64,000 nucleotides of DNA from Phaeosaccion multiseriatum (taxonomy: Eukaryota > Ochrophyta, other classes). Numbering within the stretch: position 1 is the first letter of the stretch; each line of letters starts with the position of its first letter. The notes below the pieces were generated by a model. It did not search any database and was not told the origin of the DNA. It worked only from the letters and a program-made list of their open reading frames with translations. The translations under genes were made by a program, and so were the position numbers. Location of the stretch: NCBI GenBank assembly GCA_965112735.1, contig OZ218950.1:2232001-2296000 (forward strand), given 5' to 3'. This document shows, one piece after another, positions 10,889 to 27,622 of this stretch.

Positions 10889-12679
10889 ATGACGACGACG
10901 AGGACGATGCGGGTGCTTCGGCTTGGAGTCGTGCTGAGTGTGCTGGGTAGTCTGCAGGCTTTCGCACCGCTGGCCCCAAGTGGAAAGAAAGTTGTTAGTC
11001 CAGGCGGCAAAGTGAAAGGAAAGGGAAGAAAGATGGCAGAGGGGAGGACGACAAAGACTGGCCGCGCCGTCTCAGACAGCAGCAGAGAAGGATTAAAGAG
11101 GAAGACGCCGGGGAAGATGTCTTTCACCGCTGTCTCGGCAAGCAGCAGAGAAGTAGTACAGACGAAGACGCCAGGGAAGAAGTCTGTGTCAAGCAGCAGG
11201 AAAACGTCACTCTCTGTTCGGCTCACCGCCCAGGAGCGGAGACGGCTAAAGGAGGAATGGAGAAGCGACCACGCTTGGCTCCATGATGGCAAGGATGTGC
11301 CCCTTTACGAGAGGGCTTTCGACGAGTACCTCCAGCAGCACACACTCCACCTTGTTGTGGACGGGGCGTCGGCCTCCGAGTTGGCCATTGCGGACATCAT
11401 CCTCAAGGGGAGGCAGGTGGACGAGCAGGAGAAGCTGCTCTCCGCCAAGCTCAAGCGATCGCCAACGCTGGAGGAGCTCGCCGTGTTTGCCTCCACCTCT
11501 GCCGCCATGGGCGCTGTATCGGATGAGAAGAGTAAGACGGAGGGTAACAAGGGCACGGCGGTGACGGTACAGCACCTGAAGCAGCTTCGCGCTCAGGTGG
11601 CAACGGCCAAGAAGCTACTCATCTACGGCAATCTCAAGATGGTGACGAGGGAGGCCAATCAGCTCGAGAAGAAGATGCACGGCGTCGTGCAGGTGCGAGA
11701 TTTGATACAAGAGGGCGTCCTCGGCCTCGCAGGTGCCGTCGACAAGTGGAACCCGGACACCACCACCACTGCTGCTGCTGCTGCTACTGGGAAGGGGGAG
11801 GCGGGGCAGCAGCACGCAGGGCACCACGTAGACTTCCCCCGCCACGCCCTGGCCTTCATCCGCGGCGCTATGACCCTGCTACTTCCCGCCAAGCCCCTGT
11901 CTGCAGAGACCATGACACGCATGGGACAAGTGCTGGACTGCTCCGATGCGCTGTGCGAGTCGCTGGGGAGGGAGCCTCTGCCCAAGGAGATTGCCGCCTC
12001 GTTGCGGTGGAGGAAGGCGGACGTGGATGCGTTTTTGGAGCTCAATAGGCGGGCCAAGGAGAGCTTTCCCCTCACCGCTGCGGCTGGGAGTGGCAGCGGT
12101 AGCCGCAGCATCGAGAGCATGAGCAGCAGCAGCAGCAGCAGCGGTACCAGCAGCGGTAAGAGCAGTAGCAGCAGCACCACCGGCACCGGCAGGAGGAGCA
12201 ACAGCATCCGCGGCACCAGCTGGGTCGAGGGCAGTGGAGACAGGAACGCAAGAGGACGCACCCTGCTGCGACTGGACAGTGTGGTGGATGAAACCACGTC
12301 GCTCGAGGTGCAGGAGAGGGAGATTATGCTGAGAGAGACGCTCAGCCGCCTGCTGGACAGCCTCGAGCCGCGCAACAGACAAGTGCTCCTGATGCGCTAT
12401 GGGCTGCAGGAGGAGAACGGGTCCAGATCGTCTCCGGGGGGGGACGGTAAGGCCACGGGGGGTGCGGTGGGGGCCCCGGGGGGGCACGCGACCACTACGG
12501 CCGTTTTGACGGGCCTGGGCCCCGGTACAGGCGCAGGAGGTAAGGTCAGTCTGGCGCAAGTGGGGAGGGCTTTTGATATCTCCAGGGAGAGGGTGCGACA
12601 GATTGAGCAGCAGTGTCTGCAAAAGCTCCGGGCAGAGCACCCCCGGCCGGACTACTTGCCAGAGCTGTTGAGACTCTGA
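10889..12679 (+). CDS. Plastid RNA polymerase sigma factor (sigma-70 family)
   Basis: One exon encodes 596 residues. The N-terminus has a hydrophobic signal peptide ending in LQAFAPLAPS, an almost ideal ASAFAP motif of complex red plastids, followed by a basic Ser/Lys-rich transit-like region. Region 2 spans about 235-330 (GNLKMVTREANQ, RDLIQEGVLGLAGAVDKWNP, HALAFIRGAM), which binds the -10 element and the core enzyme. A region-3 segment follows (PLPKEIAASLRW). Region 4 has LEPRNRQVLLMRYGL and, at the end, SLAQVGRAFDISRERVRQIEQQ, the -35-binding helix-turn-helix. The protein should direct the plastid-encoded polymerase to its promoters. Two features are odd: a Ser/Gly/Thr-rich linker before region 4 (about 405-450) and a Gly-rich insertion of about 45 residues (508-553) inside region 4 itself. 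No intron is needed, unlike its neighbours. Confidence 0.9.
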   Translation: MTTTRTMRVLRLGVVLSVLGSLQAFAPLAPSGKKVVSPGGKVKGKGRKMAEGRTTKTGRAVSDSSREGLKRKTPGKMSFTAVSASSREVVQTKTPGKKSVSSSRKTSLSVRLTAQERRRLKEEWRSDHAWLHDGKDVPLYERAFDEYLQQHTLHLVVDGASASELAIADIILKGRQVDEQEKLLSAKLKRSPTLEELAVFASTSAAMGAVSDEKSKTEGNKGTAVTVQHLKQLRAQVATAKKLLIYGNLKMVTREANQLEKKMHGVVQVRDLIQEGVLGLAGAVDKWNPDTTTTAAAAATGKGEAGQQHAGHHVDFPRHALAFIRGAMTLLLPAKPLSAETMTRMGQVLDCSDALCESLGREPLPKEIAASLRWRKADVDAFLELNRRAKESFPLTAAAGSGSGSRSIESMSSSSSSSGTSSGKSSSSSTTGTGRRSNSIRGTSWVEGSGDRNARGRTLLRLDSVVDETTSLEVQEREIMLRETLSRLLDSLEPRNRQVLLMRYGLQEENGSRSSPGGDGKATGGAVGAPGGHATTTAVLTGLGPGTGAGGKVSLAQVGRAFDISRERVRQIEQQCLQKLRAEHPRPDYLPELLRL

Positions 12680-13614
12680 GAGGAGGTTGGGCTTTCGTTC
12701 TACCTGAGGGAGGAGGAGGAGGAGGAGGAGCATGGCAGTAGGTGGGGGCTGTAGATGAGGAAGGAGGGGAAGAAGAAGAAGAAGAAGAAGAAGAAGAAGA
12801 AGACGAAGGAGGAGGAGGAGGAGGAGGAGGAGGAGGAGGGGCAGAGGGCGGGGGGCGGGGGGGGGGGGGGATGATGATAGGAGGGTTTGAGAGATGGAGG
12901 CGCTCACATACAGAGGAGCATACATACGATACACATGTATGAAGGGGGCGGGCGGACGGCTGTGATGATTCATGGTGACGTTGTGAAGTGGTGAATGTAC
13001 AAAGGAGAGGAGCGGGGTAGACTACACGTTCTATGTAAACATGTTTAGAGGGAGGGAGCAAGCACACAGAGAGTGTTTATTAATTTATTTTACTTTTTTC
13101 CTTTCTTTCAACACTCGATTTGCGTAAGAATCGCCCAAATCCCCTTGGGGGGGGTCGGGCGGCAAGGGGGAGTGCTCTTGCAGAAATGCTGACAAGTAGG
13201 GAAGGGGAAAAGCGACGAAAGCCGAAAGACTATATGTCGGTAAGCATCTCAAAGAGCTATACGAAAAGCTATAGCACATGGTCGGAGAGAATCAGTTGTT
13301 CTTTCAGCAGGGAGATTGGGGAGCGAGAAGTGGCGCTGGGCCGGGTTCCAACTCCTCCACTTGCACAAATGGCGATGCAAGTTTGAGTTGGGGTTTGATG
13401 GCGGGCTGCACTGCCACAACCAAAGCAGCGAACAGGGAGGGAGAAAGATGAGGAGTACAAGCTCCTCCCCCTGCAAACGCGAGGAGGAGAAAGGTGCTTA
13501 TGGTAGTATTTGGTCATGATTTCGTCAACCGGAAGGACGCAGCCATCCAATGATTTTTGTGGGGAGTGGGTGGATGGCAAAGCCCCCCCAATGAATGAAC
13601 ACATCATCTTTTAA

Positions 13615-13649
<35 letters not shown>

Positions 13650-13824
13650 CGTGTGGTGTCGCATTGAGAGATTGATTCGGACCCACCTTCTCTGCCTTAC
13701 CATCACTGAGAAGCTTAGAAGAAGCGGTGTGTGGGATGGGACCATGGAGCCAAGGGGTGCCAGCACATCGTCCAGCGAAGCAAAGAGGTAAGGGAAGAGG
13801 TGCGCTGCAGCCCCACCCCCCTGG

Positions 13825-14430
13825 GCTGTCATTTGGATGAGCGAGCTTCGTGCTCTGTCGTGTGTGAGTGGCTTCCCGTGATGATTACTTTTTTGTTGGA
13901 ATTACCGTCTGATCTTGAGTGAGGATATCAATAGCTGGCTGCTACTTCTGAGGAACAACAACAACACACGACTGGCCCTTGGGCGCTTCCCTCTTCGGCA
14001 TCTGCTCTCCCTCCTGCCACCGTTCCTTACTTGTTGCTCCTTCCGCTCTCCTCGTCCCTTCCTACAGTCTGCGCCATACGTCGCAAGCAAATCAAAACAA
14101 GGAGGTAAGCAGCACAAATAAGGAGCCTCCCTGGGTTGTCTCCTTCGGATGGAGCCTGAATGGTCGGTTGTGTGTGTGTGGCTTCCTGTGATGATTACTT
14201 TTCGTTGGAATTACCGTCTGATCTTGAGTGAGGATATCAATAGCTGGCTGCTAATTCTGAGGAACATCCACAACACACACAACTTGCCTTGGGTCATTCT
14301 CCCTTGGCAGCTGCATCCTTTTTCCTTGCCTAACTCGTCATGCTCCCGTTCCACTCCCCCCCTCCTTTGCCTGCCCTTGAAGCATCGACAGACGCGCAAG
14401 AAAAGAGAGCGCGAAGCTCTAGCGGCTTTG
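13825..14430. repeat. Diverged direct duplication, unit about 310 bases, two copies
   Basis: Two head-to-tail units are offset by about 309-310 bases. The best-conserved core, about 97 bases, is at 13861-13958 and 14171-14268 (for example GATTACTTTT, ATTACCGTCTGATCTTGAGT and AGGATATCAATAGCTGGC in both). Similarity fades to both sides, with CTTGGGC/CTTGGGT and CTCGTC landmarks still matching. Neither copy is coding as far as I can see. Confidence 0.7.
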
Positions 14431-14756
14431 TAATGCAGCTGCGTCTTGGCCTTGGCAGGAGTGCGTGAGAGTGCAAAATTGGAGCCCCCCCCCCACCTCT
14501 GTCGGGGATGTATGCAATATCCAGGCTTCCAACAATCATCAGTCCGTCCTTTCTAGGCTTGACTGATCAATCCCCTTGCTGGCCTAGAGGAACACACAGC
14601 ACACATGGGTGGGCACAGAGGCATAACAAGTCAAGCAGGGCGTTATGCCTGACATGACTGCCTTGGCTGCCCCTTCATCACTCGTACGTAAGGGGCATGC
14701 GTAAGAGGAGGGCACCGCAGGACGGAGAGCAGCACCAAGAGAGCGGTGCTGTGTCC

Positions 14757-14791
14757 CGTCTATATATATATATATATAATATATTATATAT

Positions 14792-14822
<31 letters not shown>

Positions 14823-14829
14823 ATAGACG
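14757..14829. repeat. AT-rich perfect inverted repeat (potential cruciform)
   Basis: CGTC followed by an alternating TA run is mirrored by a TA run followed by GACG, so the 73-base stretch can fold into one long hairpin. The G/C caps on both ends show that it is a true palindrome rather than only a TA microsatellite. Confidence 0.75.
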
Positions 14830-15198
14830 AGCGACAAGAGGACGATTCAGGCGCACAAGGGAAGAATGAGACGCACGCGGCCAATCCATTCGGATCTTCT
14901 TTGGGGGGGGGGGGGGATGTGTAGATACGTGTAGATATAACAACAGGTGTAGATACATGTGCAATAGAGACAGGGAAGTCTTCCAGAATTTTTTTCACAT
15001 GGGCTTTCACTGGTACAACAAAATCAAAATCAATGAAAAGCATGCAGAACTTCTTTCACAACTCCTGAAAGACTGAAAGACTTGGCTCTGCAGTCGAGGA
15101 ACGGACATGGGGCTGAATACGATGCCCTCATGACACACAGGCTGAAGAGCGGTGCTGTTTGCTGCTGCTGCTGCTGGCCACGCTGTCGCTCGACGCCA

Positions 15199-21320
<6,122 letters not shown>

Positions 21321-21629
21321 GATACTCGTCCGGCAGCGGTCCCACTGCTTCTCCCCTTAGTGCTGAATGACACCGCTGTGCATGTTAGGGTATTCTCTGA
21401 TTCTGGGTCTTTGCATCGAATACTCCGTGGACAGAAGGCCCCACCTAAGCATAGAACTAGAAGCAGGATAGGCCGTGGACAGGACCCCTGCTCTGGGGCG
21501 GGCTCGTTGTCCCGTGTGATATCGCCTTGCGGCGTTTCAGAAATTTACGTACAGTTACGTAAGGAACTTTTCTCTCTTATCCCCTCTTCTCCTCGTCGCT
21601 CCCAGAGCCTCTTGCTGGAGTAGAAAGAG
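21321..21629. promoter_or_regulatory. Divergent intergenic region, CFAP157-like gene / SYS1 gene
   Basis: Only 309 bases separate the two divergent start codons, so both promoters must lie here or overlap. No clear TATA element is visible. TACGTACAGTTACGTAAGG near 21546 holds a repeated TACGTA/TTACGTAA-type motif that could be a factor site; this is speculative. Confidence 0.35.
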
Positions 21630-22285
21630 ATGGCTCAAGCCTTTGACCCCGTGCTCATCATCCTCCAGATCGTGTGCTTACAATGCCTACACTACTTGGT
21701 CCTGGGGCTGGAGCTGCTCATCTTCAGGGTGCTCTTTGCCACACCCCTCTCACTTGACACACTCTTTGACGAAGACAAGCTCGCCGTGGGCTCCGCTCCG
21801 GGCTGGGGCTGCATCGCGCTGCACATAACTACGGCGATTGCAAGGTACGGAGGGCTGCTGCTGCTGCTGCTGTTGCTGCTGCACTGCTGCTGTGAGGTTG
21901 CGGCTGTACTGTAGGGCGGCGGACCCGAAGGTTTAGTTCCGCACCCCTTTCCCTCTTCTTGTCGTTTCTTTTCTGTCTTTCATCTTCTTCCCTCTCTCTC
22001 ATCCTTTCACGCGTGCTCCGTATCCTCCACAGTGCGCTACTCCTCGTTATCGTGGTGGAGAAGGCCAAAAAGTGCCTCGACTTTGCCTTCACCCTCTACC
22101 TCGCTCACCTCGTCGCCTGCATGGTCTATGGTGGGGCTTTTCCTTCATCGTGGGAGTTTTGGGTGGTGAATGGCATGTGCCTTGCCATCATGACCACTCT
22201 GGGAGAGTTCCTTTGTTCGCGGCAAGAGCTCCAGGACATTCCGCTCTGGAGCGTTGTCCCCACTGTGCAATCGTCCAGCTCATAG
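21630..22285 (+). CDS. SYS1: SYS1-like Golgi membrane protein
   Basis: Two exons, 21630-21844 and 22033-22285, join through a split AG/T codon and give 155 residues, the usual SYS1 length. The start MAQAFDPVLIILQIVCLQCLHYL is split here as FDPVLIILQIV and LQCLHYL, the family's signature first membrane segment. Three further hydrophobic segments follow (ALLLVIVVEKAKKCLDF, YLAHLVACMVYGG, WVVNGMCLAIMTTLGEF). SYS1 is a four-pass protein that recruits the ARL3/ARFRP1 GTPase to late Golgi membranes. The protein ends in a short Ser-rich tail. CTG repeats lie in the intron. Confidence 0.88.
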
Positions 22286-24356
22286 TCATGTGGTGTGGTG
22301 GCGTAGTACTCCGCCAAGAGAAAAAAAGCCGGCCTCGCCTCCGATCTCTGCATGGACATCAGAGAAGGGCACGAGGGGACTTTCAGAAGCACTGTGCCGC
22401 TTGCGTGTATAGCAGGACCCGTGGCGACGCCAGAAACACAGGACGGACGGACTGACTGAGACTGACTGACGGACTCACTGAATGGCGACACAAAGAAGGC
22501 ACTGACTGGTTCGTACTTGATGTGGTGCGCGTTGTTCTCTGTGGAGGGCCGCTACTCAACCCCCCCCCCCCCTCCCCCCGGCCACGAGATCAGAGGCAAA
22601 TCAAGGCGCCACTTCGCATATATGGGCCGACCACCTGTGTCCGACGAGAGACCGGTCACCTGTGTCCCTTTCACGGCGACCTTGGGACCTGCAATGCACC
22701 TCCTCTACCAGTTACAGGTGCCTCAAAAGGACGAGGCGCAAAGCGAAGGGAAAACAAACGTGCAAGAATCACACGAAATGCAGGGGCAGCTCCTGTGCCA
22801 AGGCTGGAAGCTACAGAGAGGGGCTTGTGCTGGTTCCACTATGCAAATGGTCAGTCGGCCGTGAACCCCAATGGCGCGTCTAGGTTAGGCATGATATCAA
22901 AGGCGTCTGCCGCTCCAAGCAACGGTGGACTATGTGGCGGTGAGGAAGGGACATGTCGACCTTACTGGACGAATTGATGAGCCAGGATGAATGAATGCAT
23001 CAGCGAAGGACTTGCCCTGCTGATGGTCGGCTCCCTTACACCGGATGTGGCGCAGAGAGTGGTCGTCATGATGAGCGACAAGAGAAAATTGCAATCACTC
23101 GACAAGAGAGGGGTGCAATCACTCGCAAGCCCGGGTGCTAGCTACGTTCCAGGTATCCCCCGCGCATACATGCTGGGGAATGTGAGGGACTGGACGTCTC
23201 TCTTGCCGCTCACCAGTAGTAGAGTGACTACTGGAAGACACCCCTCTTGAGCGTGAAGAGCCATTCTGTGAGCCCGGCACATACCGTGACGGAAACCACC
23301 GTGGGGGGGGGAGGGCTCCTGCCGCTACGCCCCGAGACCCTTCTGTGCCTCCTTCCTAATGTGGATCATTACCTTGACCCTGTCGGGGCCTCGCAACTCA
23401 TCTTCACGTGGAGGGGGGCAAAAAGGCTCACTCTTTTTCAGTTTTCAGTTTTCAGTTCGTGTGACCTTAATCAATGTCGAACACCAGAATTTGAGTCAAT
23501 TTCGAACAGCTACATCACAGCCCGGCTCACTTGCGCACTCTGGAGGGTGTCAGGGGAGGGCATATCGTGCCTGCGGCGGGTGAATGATGAACCTCTCAAC
23601 GCATATCGAAGTAACATGTATAATTACGTAAGTTGACCCCCCCCACCCCGTCTTTCCTCGGGTGAGCGAAGCCAGGACCACGTACCAGCACCAGGGCTGC
23701 TTCCAACCACCACCACGAGCACCACCTGCAGTAGCAGAAGCAGCAGTTGGACATACGGCTGCAGCAGGAGGAGGAGCAACACCCCCTCTCCTCTCCTCCT
23801 CGTGGTACCTTTGCTTGCTTCGAGCCTCCTCCTCCTCTTTGATTCCACCATGCCTCAGAGCCGCCCTCTCCGCTCCTCTCCGCTCAGCTCTCCCTGAGAC
23901 ACCCAACGCAGCGCAACCGCAGCGTACCACCGGAAAGAGGGGCAGGATGTGGGTGCGTGCGTGCGTGCGTGCGCGCGTGACAGCGTGTATGCGTGCGTGC
24001 AAAACCCCTCTCCAGAGCTCTCCAGAGCTCTCCAGAGGACGGGCATCCCGAGCTTCCGCGGGGAGGGAGAATCTTCGACAGGACCTTCTCTTAACTTCAT
24101 ATTGGACTCTTTCTCCGTCCCACATGTGTTCTGTGTGTGGTGTGTGAGAGTACCATAGGAAGCTGCAGACGGTAGTGAGATGCTTCTTGTTCTCGTCGCA
24201 CTCGCTCGGCCGGTCGTGCACTCCCTCTCCGTTCGCTTCGACCTGATGCCTCCGCGGCTCTCGGGCGTCGGTGCGCCTCTCTTCACAATGGGAGTGGCAG
24301 CGAACCGTGCTGACTGACCATCGACTCTCTCTTCTCGGAGTCCCTCTCTCTCTGAC
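22286..24356. other. Convergent intergenic region, no supported gene
   Basis: Two kilobases lie between the 3' ends of SYS1 (+) and the acyl-CoA oxidase (-). Several open frames of 75-220 codons exist on both strands, but none shows conserved motifs, membrane segments or coding-like continuity. A short duplicated phrase, GCAATCACTCGACAAGAGAG and GCAATCACTCGCAAG, lies at about 23090-23130. AGCTCTCCAG is repeated three times near 24010, and there is a TTTTCAG triplet repeat near 23440. Confidence 0.4.
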
Positions 24357-25265
24357 TTACAGGCGGGGATTAGGACTGGTTCCTACGAGTTTCTTGATGT
24401 CTCCAATGGAGGCGGCAATGTCCTCGGCGTTGAGGGGCTCTCGCAGGGCCATGTCCATCATGGAGTTGTACACATCGCCTGAGGAGGAGGAGGAGGAGGA
24501 GGAGGAGGAGGAGGAGGAGGAGGAGGAGGAGGAGGAGGAGGAGGGGGAGGAGGAGGAGGAGGAGGAGGAGGAGGAGGGGGAGGAGGAGGGGGGAGTGAGA
24601 GGAAGAGAGAGAGGGGGTGAGGGAGGAATGGAGACAGAGAGCCGCGGCTGCCTACTGGATCGAGGAGTGCATGAAATACACGGAACACCGACGAAGCAAA
24701 GAAAAAAAAAACTTGTCCCTCCTTCCCTCCCTCACTCACTCCCTCCCTCACCATCGTATCTGCCCAGCGCTGACCCCAGGTACTTGTCCGAGAAGTGGAA
24801 GGAGTCACACAGAGACACCGCCTCGGGCCTGAGAGCCACACACAGCCCCTTGACTGCGCTCCGCACGAGTCTCGCCTGTGCACTTGACAAGGTGTCTCCG
24901 TCTCTAAACTCGCCCAGCTGGGCCTCGATGGTGGACAGGGCAAAGAGGTTACACATTTGTCGGAGGACGGACACTTCTCGTCTGTTCAGGCCGTGAGGAC
25001 CACCTGTGTAAGAGAGAGGGGGGGGGGAGGGGCAGGTGTGTGGGTGTGGGTGGGTTGGTGTACGTGTGTGTGTGTGTGTGTGTTCCCGTGCATTACACCG
25101 TCCCGTGGATATACATGCGACCCAAAGACAAGAAGAGAGAGGGGGGGGGGAGAGAGAGAGTACGGTAATCTTAAGTAATCTTGGGTTGTGAAGAGGGTTG
25201 GTGAGGTGATGAGTCAGGGAGGGATAGAGAGAAAGAAAGAAAGAAAGAAAAAACGAAAGAAAGAA

Positions 25266-25316
<51 letters not shown>

Positions 25317-26697
25317 CCGAATCACGCCTCAACCACTGTGGCACACAAGCGTGGAAACAAACAAGCTGCATCGCTCCTCGCCCCTCGCACTGTAACTGTT
25401 GGAACGTGTTTGCAAATACCCCATCACCCCACCATACCCCACCATCACATCCATCAATCAAACCCCTTTTCCCCCTCTCATCAGTACGGTCGGTGCCAAT
25501 GCCTTATACCCTCTTTACCATCACACCCCTATACCCCATACCCCACGGTGCCAATGCCTTATACCCTCTTTACCATCACACCCCCATACCCCATACCCCA
25601 CGGTGCCAATGCCTTATACCCTCTTTACCATCACACCCCTATACCCCATACCCGACGGTGCCAATGCCTTATACCCTCTTTACCATCACACCCCCATACC
25701 CCATACCCCACGGTGCCAATGCCTTATACCCTCTTTACCATCACACCCCCATACCCCATACCCCACGGTGCCAATGCCTTATACCCTCTTTACCATCACA
25801 CCCCCATACCCCATGCCATACAGCCCCACACCAACATACCCCCCCGTACTACTCACATGGCCGCCTACCCCCTTACCTGGTGCGGTCTCCATGTCCCCCA
25901 CCGCCTCTGCGAACTTTGCATACATGTGAAGGAAGCAATGGGCACGCGCCACACGCCCCATCTCCAGCCCACAACACACCATCGCCTCCTTCGCGTCCTG
26001 AGAAGAGGGAGGGAGAGAGGAAGAGAGGAAGAGAGAGAGGGAGAGAGAAGGGGAGGGAGAGAAAGGGAAGAGGAGGGGTGAGGGGTGAGGGGTGCAGGCG
26101 TGTACTGTCCCTCCTTTCCCCTTCTTATCTGCCTTTCTGTCTTTCTGTCTTTCTGTCTTTCTGTCTTTCTGTCTTGTCTGTTTGTCTCACCTTCTTTTCT
26201 GTTTTCATAACCGTCGCCATCGCTGTCTCCGCCTCCAGCACCGCCACCAAAGCGCGTCGCTGAAGCAACCAAAGCTGAGTGATAAGGGAGGAGGAGGAGG
26301 AGGAGGAGGAGGAGGAGGAGGAGGAGGAGGAGGAGGAGGAGGAGGAGGAGGAGGAGGAGGAGGAGGAGGAGGAGGAGGAGGAGGAGGAGGAGGAGGAGGA
26401 GGAGGAGGAGGAGGAGGAGGAGGAGGAGGAGGAGGAGGAGGAGGAGGAGGAGGAGGAGGAGGAGGAGGAGGAGGAGGAGGAGGAGGAGGAGGAGGAGGAG
26501 GAGAAGAAGAAGGAGGAAGAGGAGGGGTGGGAGGGGCAGGTGGAGGAGAGGAGGGGGGCAGCGGCAGCAGCAGGAGGGGGAGGAGGAGGAGGAGGAGGAG
26601 GAGGAGGAGGAGGAGGAGGAGGAGGAGGAGGAGCAGCAGGAGGAGGAGGAGACAGGGGATGTTAACCAAACAGAACACATCTCCGATAATTGGATCC

Positions 26698-26728
<31 letters not shown>

Positions 26729-27589
26729 CTGAGCCTGCGGATTGTGCAATGCCTTGACACCGTCAATGGCCACAGGGCAGGGGCTTCTCAGCAGGCGCTC
26801 TTCCTCCGCGAGGTAGGCCATATCGCTGCTGAGTGATGCCTTGCCCTTGCCTTGGCCTTTGGCTTGACGGGCCGTGGCTCTGCAGCGGAGGAGGTGGCGC
26901 GCTGTCTGCGGTTCGAGAACCTGCTGGGTGCCCTCCAGGGTGGGTAGAGCGAGGTAGTTGGCACTACACGGTCCAGTTGTGAGTCATCCCAGTTCAGTTC
27001 AGTCCAGCAGCAGCCGGATAGGGGTGGAGGAGAGGGGGAGAGGAGGAGAGGGGCAAGCACAAGCAGAGCAAGAGCATAGTCAGTGGGTGGGGCCGTGCGT
27101 GCGTGCGTGTATGTTCCCACAGCCTTTTTGGGTGCTGAGAGCGAAACTGCAAAATCGAAAACTGTAAGCTGCCACTGTGCATGTACCTGTGGTCTGGCAG
27201 GCCGCTGAACTGGCTGAAGCCGTGCCCTCCGCACATCTTCCGTGAAGCCTCGATGCCGTCCGCCACCGTCTGTGTTATGAGCGCCTAGGAGAGGAGAGGG
27301 AGAGACAGAGGAAGAGAGGGAGGGAGGGAGGGAGGGAGGGAGGGAAGGAGGGACGGAGAGGTGGAAAGATGAGTCATCGACTGAGTGCGTGAGTCACCTT
27401 CTACCCACAGTGAGTGAGACTACTTCTACCCACGCCTACTTCCACCGCAGCCCTATCAGTGTCATCCACACTCCGCAGCCCTGTCAGTGTCAGTCCACAT
27501 TCACCCTAGAGGACTACGCCGTGTGCACCAGCTCTTGCACTTGTGCGCTTTCGGCGTTACAACAACAACGACGACTTGTTCCGCACACA

Positions 27590-27622
<33 letters not shown>

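Larger units (their letters stand above)
12680..15198. other. Convergent intergenic region with duplications and an AT hairpin
   Basis: The 2.5 kb between the 3' ends of the sigma-factor gene (+) and the CFAP157-like gene (-) holds GAG/GAA repeats (about 12710-12840), a G-run near 12860, a GA run (13613-13640), a diverged direct duplication (13825-14430), an AT-rich inverted repeat (14757-14829) and a second G-run near 14904. Short open frames cross these repeats without recognisable features. I see no protein gene. Confidence 0.5.

Noticed and set aside
11879-12973. 364-codon antisense open frame over the sigma-factor gene
   Set aside because: It is the complement of the strongly supported sigma-factor coding region and has only low-complexity residues; GC-rich codon bias explains the open antisense frame.
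22981-23636. Two consecutive plus-strand frames of 87 and 129 codons
   Set aside because: No similarity recognised, no hydrophobic or domain pattern and no consensus splice sites joining them, so not supported as genes.
25491-25820. CRISPR-like regular repeat
   Set aside because: The 55-bp units abut one another without unique spacers, lie in an intron of a eukaryotic gene and have no cas genes nearby.
25865-26821. 318-codon poly-Leu frame and 221-codon poly-Gly frame
   Set aside because: Translations of the GAG/GGA arrays. The real exons here belong to the acyl-CoA oxidase on the minus strand in other registers.
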